The notes under the pieces are model-generated. The model ran no database searches, was not told where the DNA came from, and saw only the letters and a list, made by a program, of their open reading frames with translations. A stretch of 62,812 bases of DNA from Actinacidiphila sp. DG2A-62. Lineage in GTDB: Bacteria > Actinomycetota > Actinomycetes > Streptomycetales > Streptomycetaceae. The position numbers and the translations under genes are program-made. This document shows positions 16,714 to 25,152 of the stretch, piece after piece. Within the stretch, counting starts at the first letter, position 1. Every line of letters begins with the position of its first letter. The stretch spans positions 1-62,812 of the forward strand of contig NZ_JAYMGI010000001.1 in NCBI RefSeq assembly GCF_035825295.1, read 5' to 3'.

Positions 16714-16755
16714 ATCACACATGGATCACACATAGATCACACATAGATCACACAT
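16714..16755 (-). promoter_or_regulatory. Four 11-bp-phased repeats upstream of tap
   Basis: ATCACACAT begins at 16714, 16725, 16736 and 16747: four copies at exactly one helical turn. The array abuts the tap start region, and a TAGGGT box at 16701-16706 (minus strand) could be the -10. The helix-turn-helix of Tap or another plasmid regulator would meet all copies on the same DNA face, fitting an operator or iteron. Confidence 0.65.
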
Positions 16756-16795
16756 CAGCAACCGCCGCGCAAGTCGAGGGCCGTCGACGCGAAGC

Positions 16796-16824
16796 AGCCC
16801 GCCCTCGCTGAGCGAGGGCGGGCT
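16796..16824. terminator. Hairpin between tap and the 91-aa gene
   Basis: 13-bp perfect stem AGCCCGCCCTCGC with a TGA loop. It probably ends transcription of the minus-strand gene at 16904-17179 before it reaches tap. Confidence 0.65.
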
Positions 16825-16862
16825 GTACTGGTGTGTCGATGGGCCAGTAGGGTCCGATGGCC

Positions 16863-16895
16863 GTGGTCCCTCCCGCTTCCTTCGGGAGGGACCAC
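16863..16895. terminator. Second hairpin directly behind the 91-aa gene
   Basis: 13-bp perfect stem GTGGTCCCTCCCG with a 7-nt loop, beginning 8 bp beyond the stop codon of the 91-aa gene. It makes a tandem terminator with the one at 16796. Confidence 0.65.
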
Positions 16896-16903
16896 AGCCT
16901 GGT

Positions 16904-17179
16904 CTACGCGATGGCCCTGCGCCCGTGCCTTTGGATGTTGACCATCTCCTGCAGCCTGCCGAGCGTCTGAAGAAGTGTGGTGTCCCCTTTCAGCTCGTCT
17001 GCCGGACGGTCCCAGTCGACGGGCAGGACCTCCGTCACCTTCATCCACTGCCGGGCCTTGACCTTGCTGCTGATGAGCCTGGTTGCAGCCAGGTTGGAGG
17101 CGGTGTGGACGACGGTCCAGTCCTGGCCCTCGCGCTTCTCGATGTGGAACCGCTGGGTCGCATCCTGATTGGCGGTCAT
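16904..17179 (-). CDS. Hypothetical 91-aa protein
   Basis: ATG at 17179 behind AGAGAGCAGG. The pattern FHIEKREGQDWTVVHTASN then KARQWMKVTEVLPVDWDRPAD suggests a small mixed alpha/beta protein. It is transcribed away from the helix-turn-helix gene at 17298, sharing an AT-rich promoter interval, and is followed by two hairpins. No family was recognised. Confidence 0.55.
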   Translation of the reverse strand: MTANQDATQRFHIEKREGQDWTVVHTASNLAATRLISSKVKARQWMKVTEVLPVDWDRPADELKGDTTLLQTLGRLQEMVNIQRHGRRAIA

Positions 17180-17235
17180 ATCGACCTGCTCTCTGTTGAT
17201 TTGTCATGGTCCCTGCTGACATCAACCAATTTATA

Positions 17236-17290
17236 GACCCCTAGAAGACTCGTCAAGACCTCTAGAAAAGAATCTTGGAGACCTCTAGAA
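17236..17290. promoter_or_regulatory. Three direct repeats GACCTCTAGAA in a divergent promoter
   Basis: GACC(C/T)CTAGAA at 17236-17246, 17257-17267 and 17280-17290, spaced 21 and 23 bp (about two helical turns). The last copy ends only 7 bp before the ATG of the helix-turn-helix gene, whose product is the obvious candidate ligand. The ATG has no Shine-Dalgarno sequence, so a leaderless transcript is likely and the repeats would overlap its promoter. Confidence 0.6.
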
Positions 17291-17297
17291 TCCCGGT

Positions 17298-17597
17298 ATG
17301 GACACCTCGCAGACCGAGCCCGCCGCTCTCGTCAAGGCCGCCGTCGAACAGGCCCTCGCCCTCCGCGATCCTTCGGAGCGGGCCCGCGCCATCACCGGCA
17401 TCCTCGGAGTCGTCAAGGAAGCGAACCCCGAACTCAAGGCGGCACGTGAGGCCGATGTGCGCACGCTGCGCGAGACCCTCACCCTGCGCGAGGTCGGAGA
17501 GCGGACCGGCATGTCAACGGCCCGTGTCGACCAGATCGCCAAGGGGCGCGTCACCGGCCGCCGGGTCGGCAAGGACGCAGCCTCCACCGATCAGTAG
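17298..17597 (+). CDS. Small sigma-region-4-like helix-turn-helix protein
   Basis: 99 residues. The C-terminal half contains RTLRETLTLREVGERTGMSTARVDQIAKG, a helix-turn-helix of the sigma-factor region 4 type. The N-terminal half is a helical AAVEQALALRDPSERARAITGI segment that may dimerise. The gene is divergent from the 91-aa gene and is preceded by three GACCTCTAGAA repeats, so it is probably an autoregulated transcription factor. Start chosen because nothing better lies downstream; no ribosome-binding site is visible. Confidence 0.65.
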   Translation: MDTSQTEPAALVKAAVEQALALRDPSERARAITGILGVVKEANPELKAAREADVRTLRETLTLREVGERTGMSTARVDQIAKGRVTGRRVGKDAASTDQ

Positions 17598-17846
17598 CCA
17601 GGGACGCCGGCGGACTCGCTACCCGACGGGTGGCTGCTCCCTGGGGCTGAACCCGCGCCGCCACGCCGAACACCGAGGGCGAGGCCGGTACGCCGTGTCG
17701 CACGCTGGAGTGGTGCACTCCGTCGCCCGCGCCTGCAGCACCGGCTTCGAGCCGGCCTGCCCCGCCGAAGACTCGCCGCAGTGCCGCCGCGTAGCCGCCG
17801 CACGAAGACCGGCGCTGGCCGGGGCAGCCGCGGCGACGCCAGCGGC

Positions 17847-18815
17847 ATGGACAGCGGCATGGACGTGAACGCGGTCATCGACCGGCTCGTCACCACCGCG
17901 CCGGGCGATTTCACCGCCGCCCGCAACGAGCAAGTCGCCGCCGCGCGGGCGGCCGGGGACGGGCAGGCGGTCTCCCGGCTGCGGGCGCTTCGCCGCCCCA
18001 CCCTGGCCGCGTGGGCCTGCAACCTCCTGGCCCACCGACAACCCGACCAGACCGCGCAGTTCCTGGAGTTGGGCGAGCAGCTGCGGCGCGCGTACGAGGA
18101 CCTGGACCCCGAGGCGATCCGGGCGCTCGGGGCGCAGCAGGGGCAGGTGATCTCCGCCCTGGCCCGCCAGGCCGCCCGCCAAGCCCGCGAGGCTGGCGGG
18201 CGGATCAGCGACACAGTGCTGCGCGAGATCGAGTCCACGCTGCGCGCCGCGCTCACCGACCCGGACGCCGCACGCCAACTCGCCGAAGGGCGCCTGCACA
18301 CCGCACTCACCCCGCCCACCAGCCTGCCCACCCCCGGACCCCACCGCGACGGCGGCCGCGGCCGCCGTGACCGAGCCGGTGGAGCCGGTGGAGCCGGTGG
18401 AGCCGGTGGAGCCACCGACCGCGAGCGCCGCGACACGGCGGCCGCGAAGAGCCCGGCCCGCGGCGCCCGCGCCGGTCGGGCACACGAGCGTGAGCAGGCC
18501 CGGGCCCGCGCACGGGAGGAACGGCGCGCCGCCGCGCAGGAGCGCGCCGACGCCGCCCGACGCCACCTCCAGGAGGCCCAGGAGGAACTGGAGTCGGCCG
18601 GCGCCGCGGTGGAGGACGCGCGCGGCGCCCACGACCGGGCCCGCCAGGAGCTGGCCGACCTCGAGCAGCGACTCGAGGACGCGCGGGGCGCGGCCGCCGG
18701 CGCGCAGCAGCACCTGGACCAGGCCACCGACCGCGAGGCCCAAGCCCGCCAGGCCGCCGACCAGGCGAGCAAGGACGCCCGGCAGGCCGACCAGCAACTG
18801 CGCCGTCTCCGCTGA
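17847..18815 (+). CDS. Coiled-coil protein of unknown function
   Basis: 322 residues (or 318 from the ATG at 17859). Residues 1-150 form a conserved-looking helical head with LRALRRPTLAAWACNLLA. A Gly-Ala tract follows, encoded by about four 9-bp units at 18371-18413. The last 130 residues are a long charged coiled coil (for example ERADAARRHLQEAQEELES). Similar head-plus-coil proteins occur in Streptomyces chromosomes but their role is unknown to me. A short piece of the coil is duplicated at 19886. Confidence 0.6.
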   Translation: MDSGMDVNAVIDRLVTTAPGDFTAARNEQVAAARAAGDGQAVSRLRALRRPTLAAWACNLLAHRQPDQTAQFLELGEQLRRAYEDLDPEAIRALGAQQGQVISALARQAARQAREAGGRISDTVLREIESTLRAALTDPDAARQLAEGRLHTALTPPTSLPTPGPHRDGGRGRRDRAGGAGGAGGAGGATDRERRDTAAAKSPARGARAGRAHEREQARARAREERRAAAQERADAARRHLQEAQEELESAGAAVEDARGAHDRARQELADLEQRLEDARGAAAGAQQHLDQATDREAQARQAADQASKDARQADQQLRRLR

Positions 18816-18953
18816 CTGCCGCCGGCTGTTCGGCTCGGTCAGGGCTTCAGGGCGACCTCGGGGCTGGTCTCGGTGGGCAGCACCTGGTCGTGGCAGCCGC
18901 CGAGAATCTTGCTCATCGCGGTCTTCTCCGCGGGGGGTGATCCACAGTGGGGC

Positions 18954-19652
18954 TCAGATGGAGGGTGTGGCCTGCCCGGCGTCGACCCGCTCGTCAAGCA
19001 CAAGGGTGTGCCCCGGCTCGCTGACGCTGTCGGCGTCAAGCTCATGGAGCCATGTCTCGAACCGCTTGTACAGCGGGCCGCACGCTCTGCGGTTCGGGTC
19101 AGTGTCCATAAGCGCCAGATACGCGTTCCTGTTCCCCCATGCGCCGTTCCAGAGCTCTTCAAGGATGGTGACGAGATTGTCGCCGGATACGTCTACCGTC
19201 TGCATGCCGTTGTCTAGCTTGACGATGCGTCCTGGCGCCAGGTTGGGGTCCTTCTTGAAGAGGTTCTCCTTCTTGTCCGGCCCACTGAGACCTGACTCGT
19301 CCCGCGGAACACTGGTGAGCCATTCCGGCGACCAGGCGCCGAAGGCCCTGCGGGCAAGGAAGGCCCACGTGTCTTCGTGGCAGGTCAGCGACACGTACGA
19401 GACGGTGGCGGCCTTGTCCATCACCTCAAGGTGGGCGCGGAAGAGGTACCCGTAGGTCTCCTCCCGCCTGGCCTTCTCCTCCTCTTTCTCCTGCTGCTTC
19501 TGCTGCGCGACCTGTTCCTGCTCGGCCTCCTTTTGGAGTTTCGCCCTGCGGTCCTCCTCCCTCCAAGCTTTCTCCTGCTCCCATTTCTCAGCCTGGATCT
19601 TTCGCTTCTGCTCCTTATCGGCTTTCCATTGTTCAAGCAGAGTCTTGATCAT
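18954..19652 (-). CDS. Hypothetical protein with N-terminal coiled coil, 232 aa
   Basis: ATG at 19652 with GGAGGGC upstream. Residues 8-72 are an extremely Lys/Glu/Gln-rich coiled coil; the remainder is a soluble mixed domain (LFRAHLEVMDKAATVSYVSL, DTWAFLARRAFGAWSPEWL). Lower GC and Lys-rich usage set it apart from its neighbours and suggest separate acquisition. It converges on the coiled-coil gene at 17847. Confidence 0.6.
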   Translation of the reverse strand: MIKTLLEQWKADKEQKRKIQAEKWEQEKAWREEDRRAKLQKEAEQEQVAQQKQQEKEEEKARREETYGYLFRAHLEVMDKAATVSYVSLTCHEDTWAFLARRAFGAWSPEWLTSVPRDESGLSGPDKKENLFKKDPNLAPGRIVKLDNGMQTVDVSGDNLVTILEELWNGAWGNRNAYLALMDTDPNRRACGPLYKRFETWLHELDADSVSEPGHTLVLDERVDAGQATPSI

Positions 19653-19885
19653 GTGCCCTCCAGGATGCGTACGGTGACGTCCCATGGTCTCGCTGTGTCC
19701 CTGCGGAGGTGGGCGAACAGCGCACATGACCAGTCCCACCCGGCCATTTCCCGCCAAAGCTGACGCTGTCGCGACGGGTGGCCACAACCCGCGCCGCTGC
19801 CGCGGTGTCTCCGGCGGGGTCGTGGTCGCAGACCACGCTCGGGCTGTGAGCTGCGTCGACTGTGGCTCATGCCGACCGCGGGACG

Positions 19886-19945
19886 GCAGGAGCGCGCCGA
19901 CGCCGCCCGACGCCAACTCCAGGAGGGGCAGGAGGAACTGGAGGC
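19886..19945 (+). pseudogene. Fragment duplicated from the coiled-coil gene
   Basis: About 60 bases nearly identical to 18536-18595, encoding ERADAARRQLQEGQEELE in the same sense. No start, stop or flanking similarity was found, so it is a remnant of a duplication or recombination event. Confidence 0.6.
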
Positions 19946-19962
19946 GGCAGCCGCCGCGCAGC

Positions 19963-20604
19963 TCAGAGGGCGGCGGGCGGGGTTCCCAGCGGCACGGTGG
20001 CAAGGGGCTGCCACACGATCCTGTGGTGGGTGTGCCACTGCTCCACCAGCGTCAGGGCCGGGAAGACGATCCTGGCCTCCTCGCCGGTTGTGTCGGAGAG
20101 TTCGGCTTTGAGGATGGCGCGGTCCGCGGTGCCGGCTGCGCTGCCGGCGTAGGCGATCGTGATGTGCGGGTGGTAGACCTCCGGGATCAGCGGCCAGCGG
20201 TCGCCGACCACCCGCTGCGTCGCTCTCCAGGTCGCCTCCCACAGCCGCCGGGCGGCTTCGCCCGGCCGGCCCGGGCGGCTGATCGCGACCGTGCCGATCG
20301 TCGGCCGGTCGAAGACCAGCTCCACCGGCTGCTCGCCGGCCGTCGCCTCGCGGACTTCCTGCACGATGGCGTCGATCTCCTGATCGGTGACGCTGTCGCG
20401 CGGCCCGGAGTGCAGCACGGTCGTGTGCAGCCACCGTGGCGGCACCGCCTCGAGCCCGGGGGCCCGCAGCAGCTCGCCGAAGTCGTCGAGCAGGAGCTTG
20501 CGGGCCTGCTCCACCGAGGGCGGCAGCAGATGCCAGTGCAAGTCGCGCCTGCCGGCCGGCCACGGATGCTCCCGGGCCTCCACTGCTGCGAAGAAGTCCT
20601 GCAC
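19963..20604 (-). CDS. 2H phosphoesterase, LigT / 2'-5' RNA ligase-like
   Basis: 213 residues with the two HxT signatures of the family: LHTTV (His60) and PHITIAY (about residue 145), placed in the usual two-lobe arrangement. Members hydrolyse 2',3'-cyclic phosphates or join 2'-5' ends of RNA, and some act in RNA repair or nucleotide signalling. It stands alone between a coiled-coil remnant and an intergenic region with hairpins, so its substrate cannot be guessed from context. Confidence 0.8.
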   Translation of the reverse strand: MQDFFAAVEAREHPWPAGRRDLHWHLLPPSVEQARKLLLDDFGELLRAPGLEAVPPRWLHTTVLHSGPRDSVTDQEIDAIVQEVREATAGEQPVELVFDRPTIGTVAISRPGRPGEAARRLWEATWRATQRVVGDRWPLIPEVYHPHITIAYAGSAAGTADRAILKAELSDTTGEEARIVFPALTLVEQWHTHHRIVWQPLATVPLGTPPAAL

Positions 20605-21120
20605 GCCCGCCCCTTCCTGTCGACCGTTCCCAGCGACCGTATCCCCCTGCCGCCCGCGGCGGAGCCGATGCAGTCAGCTCCGCCGCACGATCACCGGCTG
20701 GCCCGTCGGCGACGTCGACGTGCCCCTGGCGGTGCTCGCCGGGCGGGGCGCGGCGGCGCGGCGTCACGGCTGTTCTCCCACGCCAACCACCCTCTGCCGA
20801 GCAGGCGCTCGGGGGGTGGCCGCCTGCTCACAAGGGACGGGAAGTACACAGTTTGAATTGAAGCGAAGGATAGATGCCGTATCTCCCAGAACCGTACCGA
20901 AGGTCGGTTTGCTGGCTGCGGTCGGAGACCGGTAGAAGGGCGGAGGGCCCGATCACCTTCCTCAATGGAGAGTTGGGCCCGGCGACTCGTGCTGTACGGG
21001 CCCGGCTTCCCTGCGAGGGATGTGCCGGGCCTTCGCCTTGTCGGCCCGGAAGGACGGGCCTTTCCGTCGTGACCCGCCAGATCCCGGCGGACAGGCCCCG
21101 GACCCGAAAGGGCCTTGGAG
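20605..21120. other. Intergenic region with hairpins
   Basis: No convincing gene. Two GC-rich hairpins lie at about 21000-21045 (GGGCCCGGC with GCCGGGCC) and 21045-21070, probably terminators. A short TTTGAATTGAAG stretch near 20851 is the most AT-rich part. Confidence 0.35.
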
Positions 21121-21419
21121 TTGACCGTACACATCGGCGGCCTGGCGGCTGCCGTCATCGCCGTCGCCATAGGCATCGGCGTGCTCGTTTACCGCGGAAC
21201 CCCGCCCGCGGCCGCGAACGGTACCGGCGCCGGCACATCGCGCGGCGAGCGCTTGGCCAACGCCGTTGCGGCCGCGGCCGCCGCCGGCGGGCTCTAGCCG
21301 CTCTCGCCAGCACCGTCTCCGTGACCGGGCAGGCGCCGCCCGCCCCGCTCGCCCCGGCGACAGCGCCCGCCGTCCCTACCCCGGCATCGACCACCATGCC
21401 GACCTCCACGGCCGGGTAG
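21121..21419 (+). CDS. Small membrane protein with an apparent frameshift
   Basis: TTG start behind AAAGGG. Residues 4-26 form one transmembrane helix (IGGLAAAVIAVAIGIGVLVY). A stop appears at 21295-21297, but adding one base there (CTCTAG to CTCCTAG) continues the protein as LLAALASTVSVTG and a Pro/Ala/Thr-rich tail to 21419, about 99 residues. This looks like a base-calling loss. Function unknown; it sits convergent to the DciA-like gene. Confidence 0.5.
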
Positions 21420-21451
21420 CCCCGGCGGCGCCGGGCAGGTGAGCCGGCAGC

Positions 21452-22375
21452 TCACGCCGTACGCCGGACATCCGCGGCGGCCGGAACTGCAGAGACACGT
21501 CCGGCGCGTTCGGCGGCGAGGCGTTGCAGGGCCCGGGCCCGGGTGTGGTCCGGCGAGGTCTGCCGGGCCGCGCGGGCGCGCAGTTCCTCGAGGGCGGCCT
21601 GCCCGTCGCGGAAGGCTCCTTCCGGCTCACGGCCGTTCCGCAGGGCCTGGTCCTGTCGCTCGATCGCGGCGCGGACCGCCGGGGCGAGCCGGTCGTTCTG
21701 CTCCGCCTTGGCGGCCTGGTGGGCGGCGAGCGCCTGCCGGTAGCCGCCGGAGGCGTCCTCGCGGGTGCGCACCGGCCCGGCTTCCGGCGGCTGGCCCGCA
21801 GGCGCGGCGGCCCGCGGGTCGGGGAGGTTCTGCCCGCTGCCGGGGGCCAGGATCCGCAGGGAGTGCACCGGCCCTGACTGCCGGTCGCCTTGCTGTCGCT
21901 GCGAGGGGTCGTGCAGCGCGGTGTTGATCCGCTTGATCAGGGTGCCGCTGTGCAGGCGGAGTTGGGTGGCGTAGGCCGGGGACGACGGCACCAGGTCCAG
22001 GGCCCCGGTCGGTGCGTCGAAGCGGCCGATGCGGACGTGGCCGGCGAGTTCGGGGGCGATGTCGGGCCAGCGGTCGGCCAGGGTTCCGCCGGCGGCGGGG
22101 GCCTGCCAGCCGCGTGATTCCATGAGCGCGGCGAGTGCGGCCGCGAACGACAGCGGCTCGCGGCCGTCACCGCGCGGCGTCCTCTTGCGGACCCGGGCGC
22201 CGCCGGGCTTGGCCGGTGCGGCGCCCCGGTTCTTTGCCGCCAACCGGGCAGCCTGCAAGGCCCTGCGGGCAAGGTCCGCGCCCGAGGCGGCTCCCGCTTC
22301 TTCCGCTGGCGGTCCGGCGGGTGGTCCGGCCGGCAGGCTCGGCTCGGTGGTGGCCACGCCGGTGGTGGTGGTCAT
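21452..22375 (-). CDS. DciA-like (DUF721) protein
   Basis: 307 residues. Residues 75-170 carry the DUF721/DciA pattern: a short helix (LAALMESRGWQ), a WPDIAPELAGHVRIGRFD segment, then LDLVPSSPAYATQLRLHSGTLIKRIN. DciA proteins load the replicative helicase DnaB in bacteria lacking DnaC. The C-terminal 130 residues are helical and charged. It is coupled by an ATGA overlap to the upstream winged-helix gene, so a plasmid-borne helicase loader working with a plasmid initiator is a fair inference. Chromosomal DciA relatives are shorter, about 180 residues. Confidence 0.7.
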   Translation of the reverse strand: MTTTTGVATTEPSLPAGPPAGPPAEEAGAASGADLARRALQAARLAAKNRGAAPAKPGGARVRKRTPRGDGREPLSFAAALAALMESRGWQAPAAGGTLADRWPDIAPELAGHVRIGRFDAPTGALDLVPSSPAYATQLRLHSGTLIKRINTALHDPSQRQQGDRQSGPVHSLRILAPGSGQNLPDPRAAAPAGQPPEAGPVRTREDASGGYRQALAAHQAAKAEQNDRLAPAVRAAIERQDQALRNGREPEGAFRDGQAALEELRARAARQTSPDHTRARALQRLAAERAGRVSAVPAAADVRRTA

Positions 22376-23919
22376 GTCGTCCTCCCGGGCCGGTAGGGAG
22401 CAACGAGGGTGCTGCGGACGGGGTTGAGGACCTGGTCGACCAGGACGTTGCTGTACAGGCGCCGGGCGTAGGCCTCGCCGGCCTCTTCGACGGCCCAGGT
22501 GATCAGTGCGGGGTTGGCCTGGGCTGCGGCACGCAGGTCGGCCACCTCGCCCCTGCTGAGCTGCTCCAGGTCGGACAGGGCGGCCGGAGCGTCGTCGTCG
22601 CGGATCTCCGCGAGAACGGGGTGCTGGCGCAGCTCGTGCCTGCGGAGGTCGTCCACTGCGGCGTCGACCATGCGTCGCACGCCGGCAGCTGCTGGTGCTC
22701 GCCAGGTGCCCTCGTTGCGTTCCTGCCGGTCGCGGACCTGCGTGATGCGGTCCTTACGGGCGGCGTCCACGGCGGCGTTGCGGTGGTCGACCTGCATCTG
22801 GCGCTGCTGGCGGGTGGTCCAGCCGGGCATGGCGGCCATGCCGCGCAGCCGGGCCGCGAGGAACCCTGAGGCGCGCCGTATGCCGCCGGGCGGCTCCTGC
22901 CGCAGGTCCAGGGCCGCCAGGACCTCATCGGCGCTCCAGCCGGCGTCGGAGACCTCGCCGACCACCCACGCGATCCGGGCCTTGTCGGCCGGGCGCAGCC
23001 ACGGCACTCGCCGCATCAGCTCTCCGGCCAGGGAGAACCGCTGCCCGGTCTTGTTGCGCTTTCGCGGCCCGCGCTTGGCCTTCTTCGGGTGGGACGACTT
23101 GCGCTGCCCGCTTGCGAGCTTGTCCTCAGAGGGATCAGGGGTACTACCGGCAGTGGAGACAGTTGAGGAACCACCCTGCATTGGGGTGCAACGGCTATCG
23201 CCCGAATCCGCGCCCGAGACCGCCTCCTGGCGGCTGTTCCCGGCCTCAGTCGCATCCTGCTCCGGTGCCGGCAGCGAGGCCTTCGCCGACGTCGACAGCG
23301 TCTTCTTCTTCGGCTTGCGGACCTTCCGCGCGGCCTTCTTCGCCAGCGTCGCCATCGAGGCCCGGCCCGCTTCACCGATCCCGGCGACCGCCCGCGTGTA
23401 GTCCGGCGCCGCCTCATGCCGCTGCACCGTGCGGATCCCCAGCGCCGCGTCGAACGCCGGCGGCACCATCAGCACGAACTCGCTCGCCTTCCGGTCTCCG
23501 CCCTTCTCCCGGGTGCCCTGGAACACCCACACCAGCAGGCCCGTCTCCCGCAGCATCCGCAGGTGGTTCTCCACCGACCGCTTGCACAGACCCGTGCGCG
23601 CCATCAGCAGCTCGATCCCGGGACGGGGCTGGAGGAACTTCGCCAGCTCCTGGGCAACGCGGACTGTCGTGGGGCCGAACGAGCGCGGCCCGGACTTGTG
23701 GTGCCGCCTTGGCAGGTACAGCCCGCTGCCCGCCACCCAGTGCACCGCCTGCATCCAGCTGTAGCTGTCGCACGCGAGCCGCGATGACGTCGCCGACAGC
23801 CACTGCTCCGCCTCCGGCACGAACAACTCCGGCAGCGCGTCGACCGCGCCTCCGACCGGCAGGCCGGGACGGCGCGGCGACGGAACCCGCACAGCGGCCA
23901 TCGCCGCCGCGGTACTCAC
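22372..23919 (-). CDS. Winged-helix replication-like protein, 515 aa
   Basis: GTG start. Residues about 80-150 form a winged-helix domain (TTVRVAQELAKFLQPRPGIE, RTGLCKRSVENHLRMLRETG, LLVWVFQGTRE). A Lys/Ser/Thr-rich linker follows (KKAARKVRKPKKK), then a helical C-terminal half beginning FSLAGELMRRVPWLRPADKARIAWVV. The layout matches actinobacterial plasmid proteins annotated as helix-turn-helix replication proteins, and the DciA-like partner and DnaA-box-like sites upstream support a role in replication initiation. I cannot assign it to a named Rep family. Confidence 0.6.
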   Translation of the reverse strand: MSTAAAMAAVRVPSPRRPGLPVGGAVDALPELFVPEAEQWLSATSSRLACDSYSWMQAVHWVAGSGLYLPRRHHKSGPRSFGPTTVRVAQELAKFLQPRPGIELLMARTGLCKRSVENHLRMLRETGLLVWVFQGTREKGGDRKASEFVLMVPPAFDAALGIRTVQRHEAAPDYTRAVAGIGEAGRASMATLAKKAARKVRKPKKKTLSTSAKASLPAPEQDATEAGNSRQEAVSGADSGDSRCTPMQGGSSTVSTAGSTPDPSEDKLASGQRKSSHPKKAKRGPRKRNKTGQRFSLAGELMRRVPWLRPADKARIAWVVGEVSDAGWSADEVLAALDLRQEPPGGIRRASGFLAARLRGMAAMPGWTTRQQRQMQVDHRNAAVDAARKDRITQVRDRQERNEGTWRAPAAAGVRRMVDAAVDDLRRHELRQHPVLAEIRDDDAPAALSDLEQLSRGEVADLRAAAQANPALITWAVEEAGEAYARRLYSNVLVDQVLNPVRSTLVAPYRPGRTT

Positions 23920-23978
23920 CGGCCCACCCGGGCCACGAGCGGGGCACAGATCATTCGGCGACCGTGGACCAGGCCGCC

Positions 23979-24029
23979 TGTGGATAGAGGACGCGAACTA
24001 CGGACCGCGCGCGGCCCGCCTGTGGACGA
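23979..24029. promoter_or_regulatory. Two DnaA-box-like sites upstream of the winged-helix gene
   Basis: On the minus strand CTATCCACA (23979-23987) and TCGTCCACA (24021-24029) lie in direct orientation 42 bp apart, each followed by GGCGG-type sequence. They differ from the Streptomyces consensus TTGTCCACA by two bases. Their place beside the replication pair makes this a candidate internal origin. Confidence 0.45.
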
Positions 24030-25152
24030 AGGAGTGCTCACGCCCTCTACAGGTGTCGCCGCGATCGACGGTGTGACGCCGGTGAGCGACGAATCTCGAT
24101 CAGCCGCGCAGGCCGGCCCGGGGACACCACAACGTGTGATGTCCGCCACGGTGTAACTGCGGCAAGGCCGCTCGGATGGCTGAAACGACAGAGTCAGGGC
24201 ACGCCAGAACTGGCGCACCCACCGGTGCCCGTGCAAAATGACAGACGCCTCCTTCCAACGGATGAGGGCATGACGAAGCCCCGCGGGTGCTTCGTGGATC
24301 TCCGGCAGAGATCAACTGTTCGACCGGCGCCAACCGGCGAACCACGGGAGAGCCGCCAAGCTCTCCGGTGACATGTGGGCGTGAGCGAGGGTCCAGCTCG
24401 TCACGCCAGGGCGGCCAAGCCGCCCGCAGACCTAGGTCATCCCGGCCCCCTCAATCCAGAGGCGGAGACCGGGATGTTCTGCGTTCGGACAGCACGAACG
24501 CCCCGGCGAAGGGGCAGCAACCTGTGGCTGCTGGCCCCACGGCGGGGTGCGGTGTCGTCGGCGCTGGGTACGGGTACCCTGATCACGTCGGCGCCCTCCT
24601 TCGCGATAAAGGGTGCTCGGCACTGGCTCTGGACCCCTCGCCGGGTCCTCGGCCCTGTGGCCCCTCCCGGCTTCCCCAAGCCGGTCGACGGGGCCACTTC
24701 CATTTTGCGTTTTTGATCAACGTTCGGGGTCACCCTACCGTTCCCTCGACACGCAGCGTGCGCGGGGGCATGACGTGTCGTCACCACAGGTGCGGGCATG
24801 GGAAACATCCTCGGGCCCGCGACCAGGCGTGCGGGCCGCCCGAGCCGAACGGGCGCGCCTGGTCCCGCCAGACGCGTACTGACCTTCCACCAGGTCCCGC
24901 CGTACGAGACAGGGTTGCTGACCACGCCCACTACCTCCCCTCCGATGCGCGAGAACGCGACCGTACGACCGTGGATGCCGGCTTGCCTACACACCTCGAG
25001 GTGGGTATCCAACGGCAAGCCCGGACCGTAGCGCGCGGCTGCGCCGGTGGCTACAAACCATTTGCTTTGCAAACCCCTCGTTGCAGCGCTCTGACCTGGG
25101 ACGTTCGGGCCGGAAAAAATTTCCGACGAGAAGAGCCCCGCCCGGTCTGGTG
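24030..25152. other. 1.1-kb region without a convincing gene
   Basis: Open frames cross this region on both strands (the longest on the minus strand, 24437-25156), but none shows the strong third-position GC pattern, a good ribosome-binding site or a recognisable domain. Small palindromes occur at 24271-24293 (GAAGCCCCGCGG/GCTTCG), around 24563-24575 (GGTACGGGTACC) and 25060-25075 (TTTGC/GCAAA). It may be a remnant, a recombination site or a non-coding RNA locus. Confidence 0.3.

Noticed and set aside
18371..18413. 9-bp GGAGCCGGT repeats considered as a protein-binding array
   Set aside because: They lie inside a coding region and keep the frame as a Gly-Gly-Ala linker, so a coding microsatellite is the simpler explanation.
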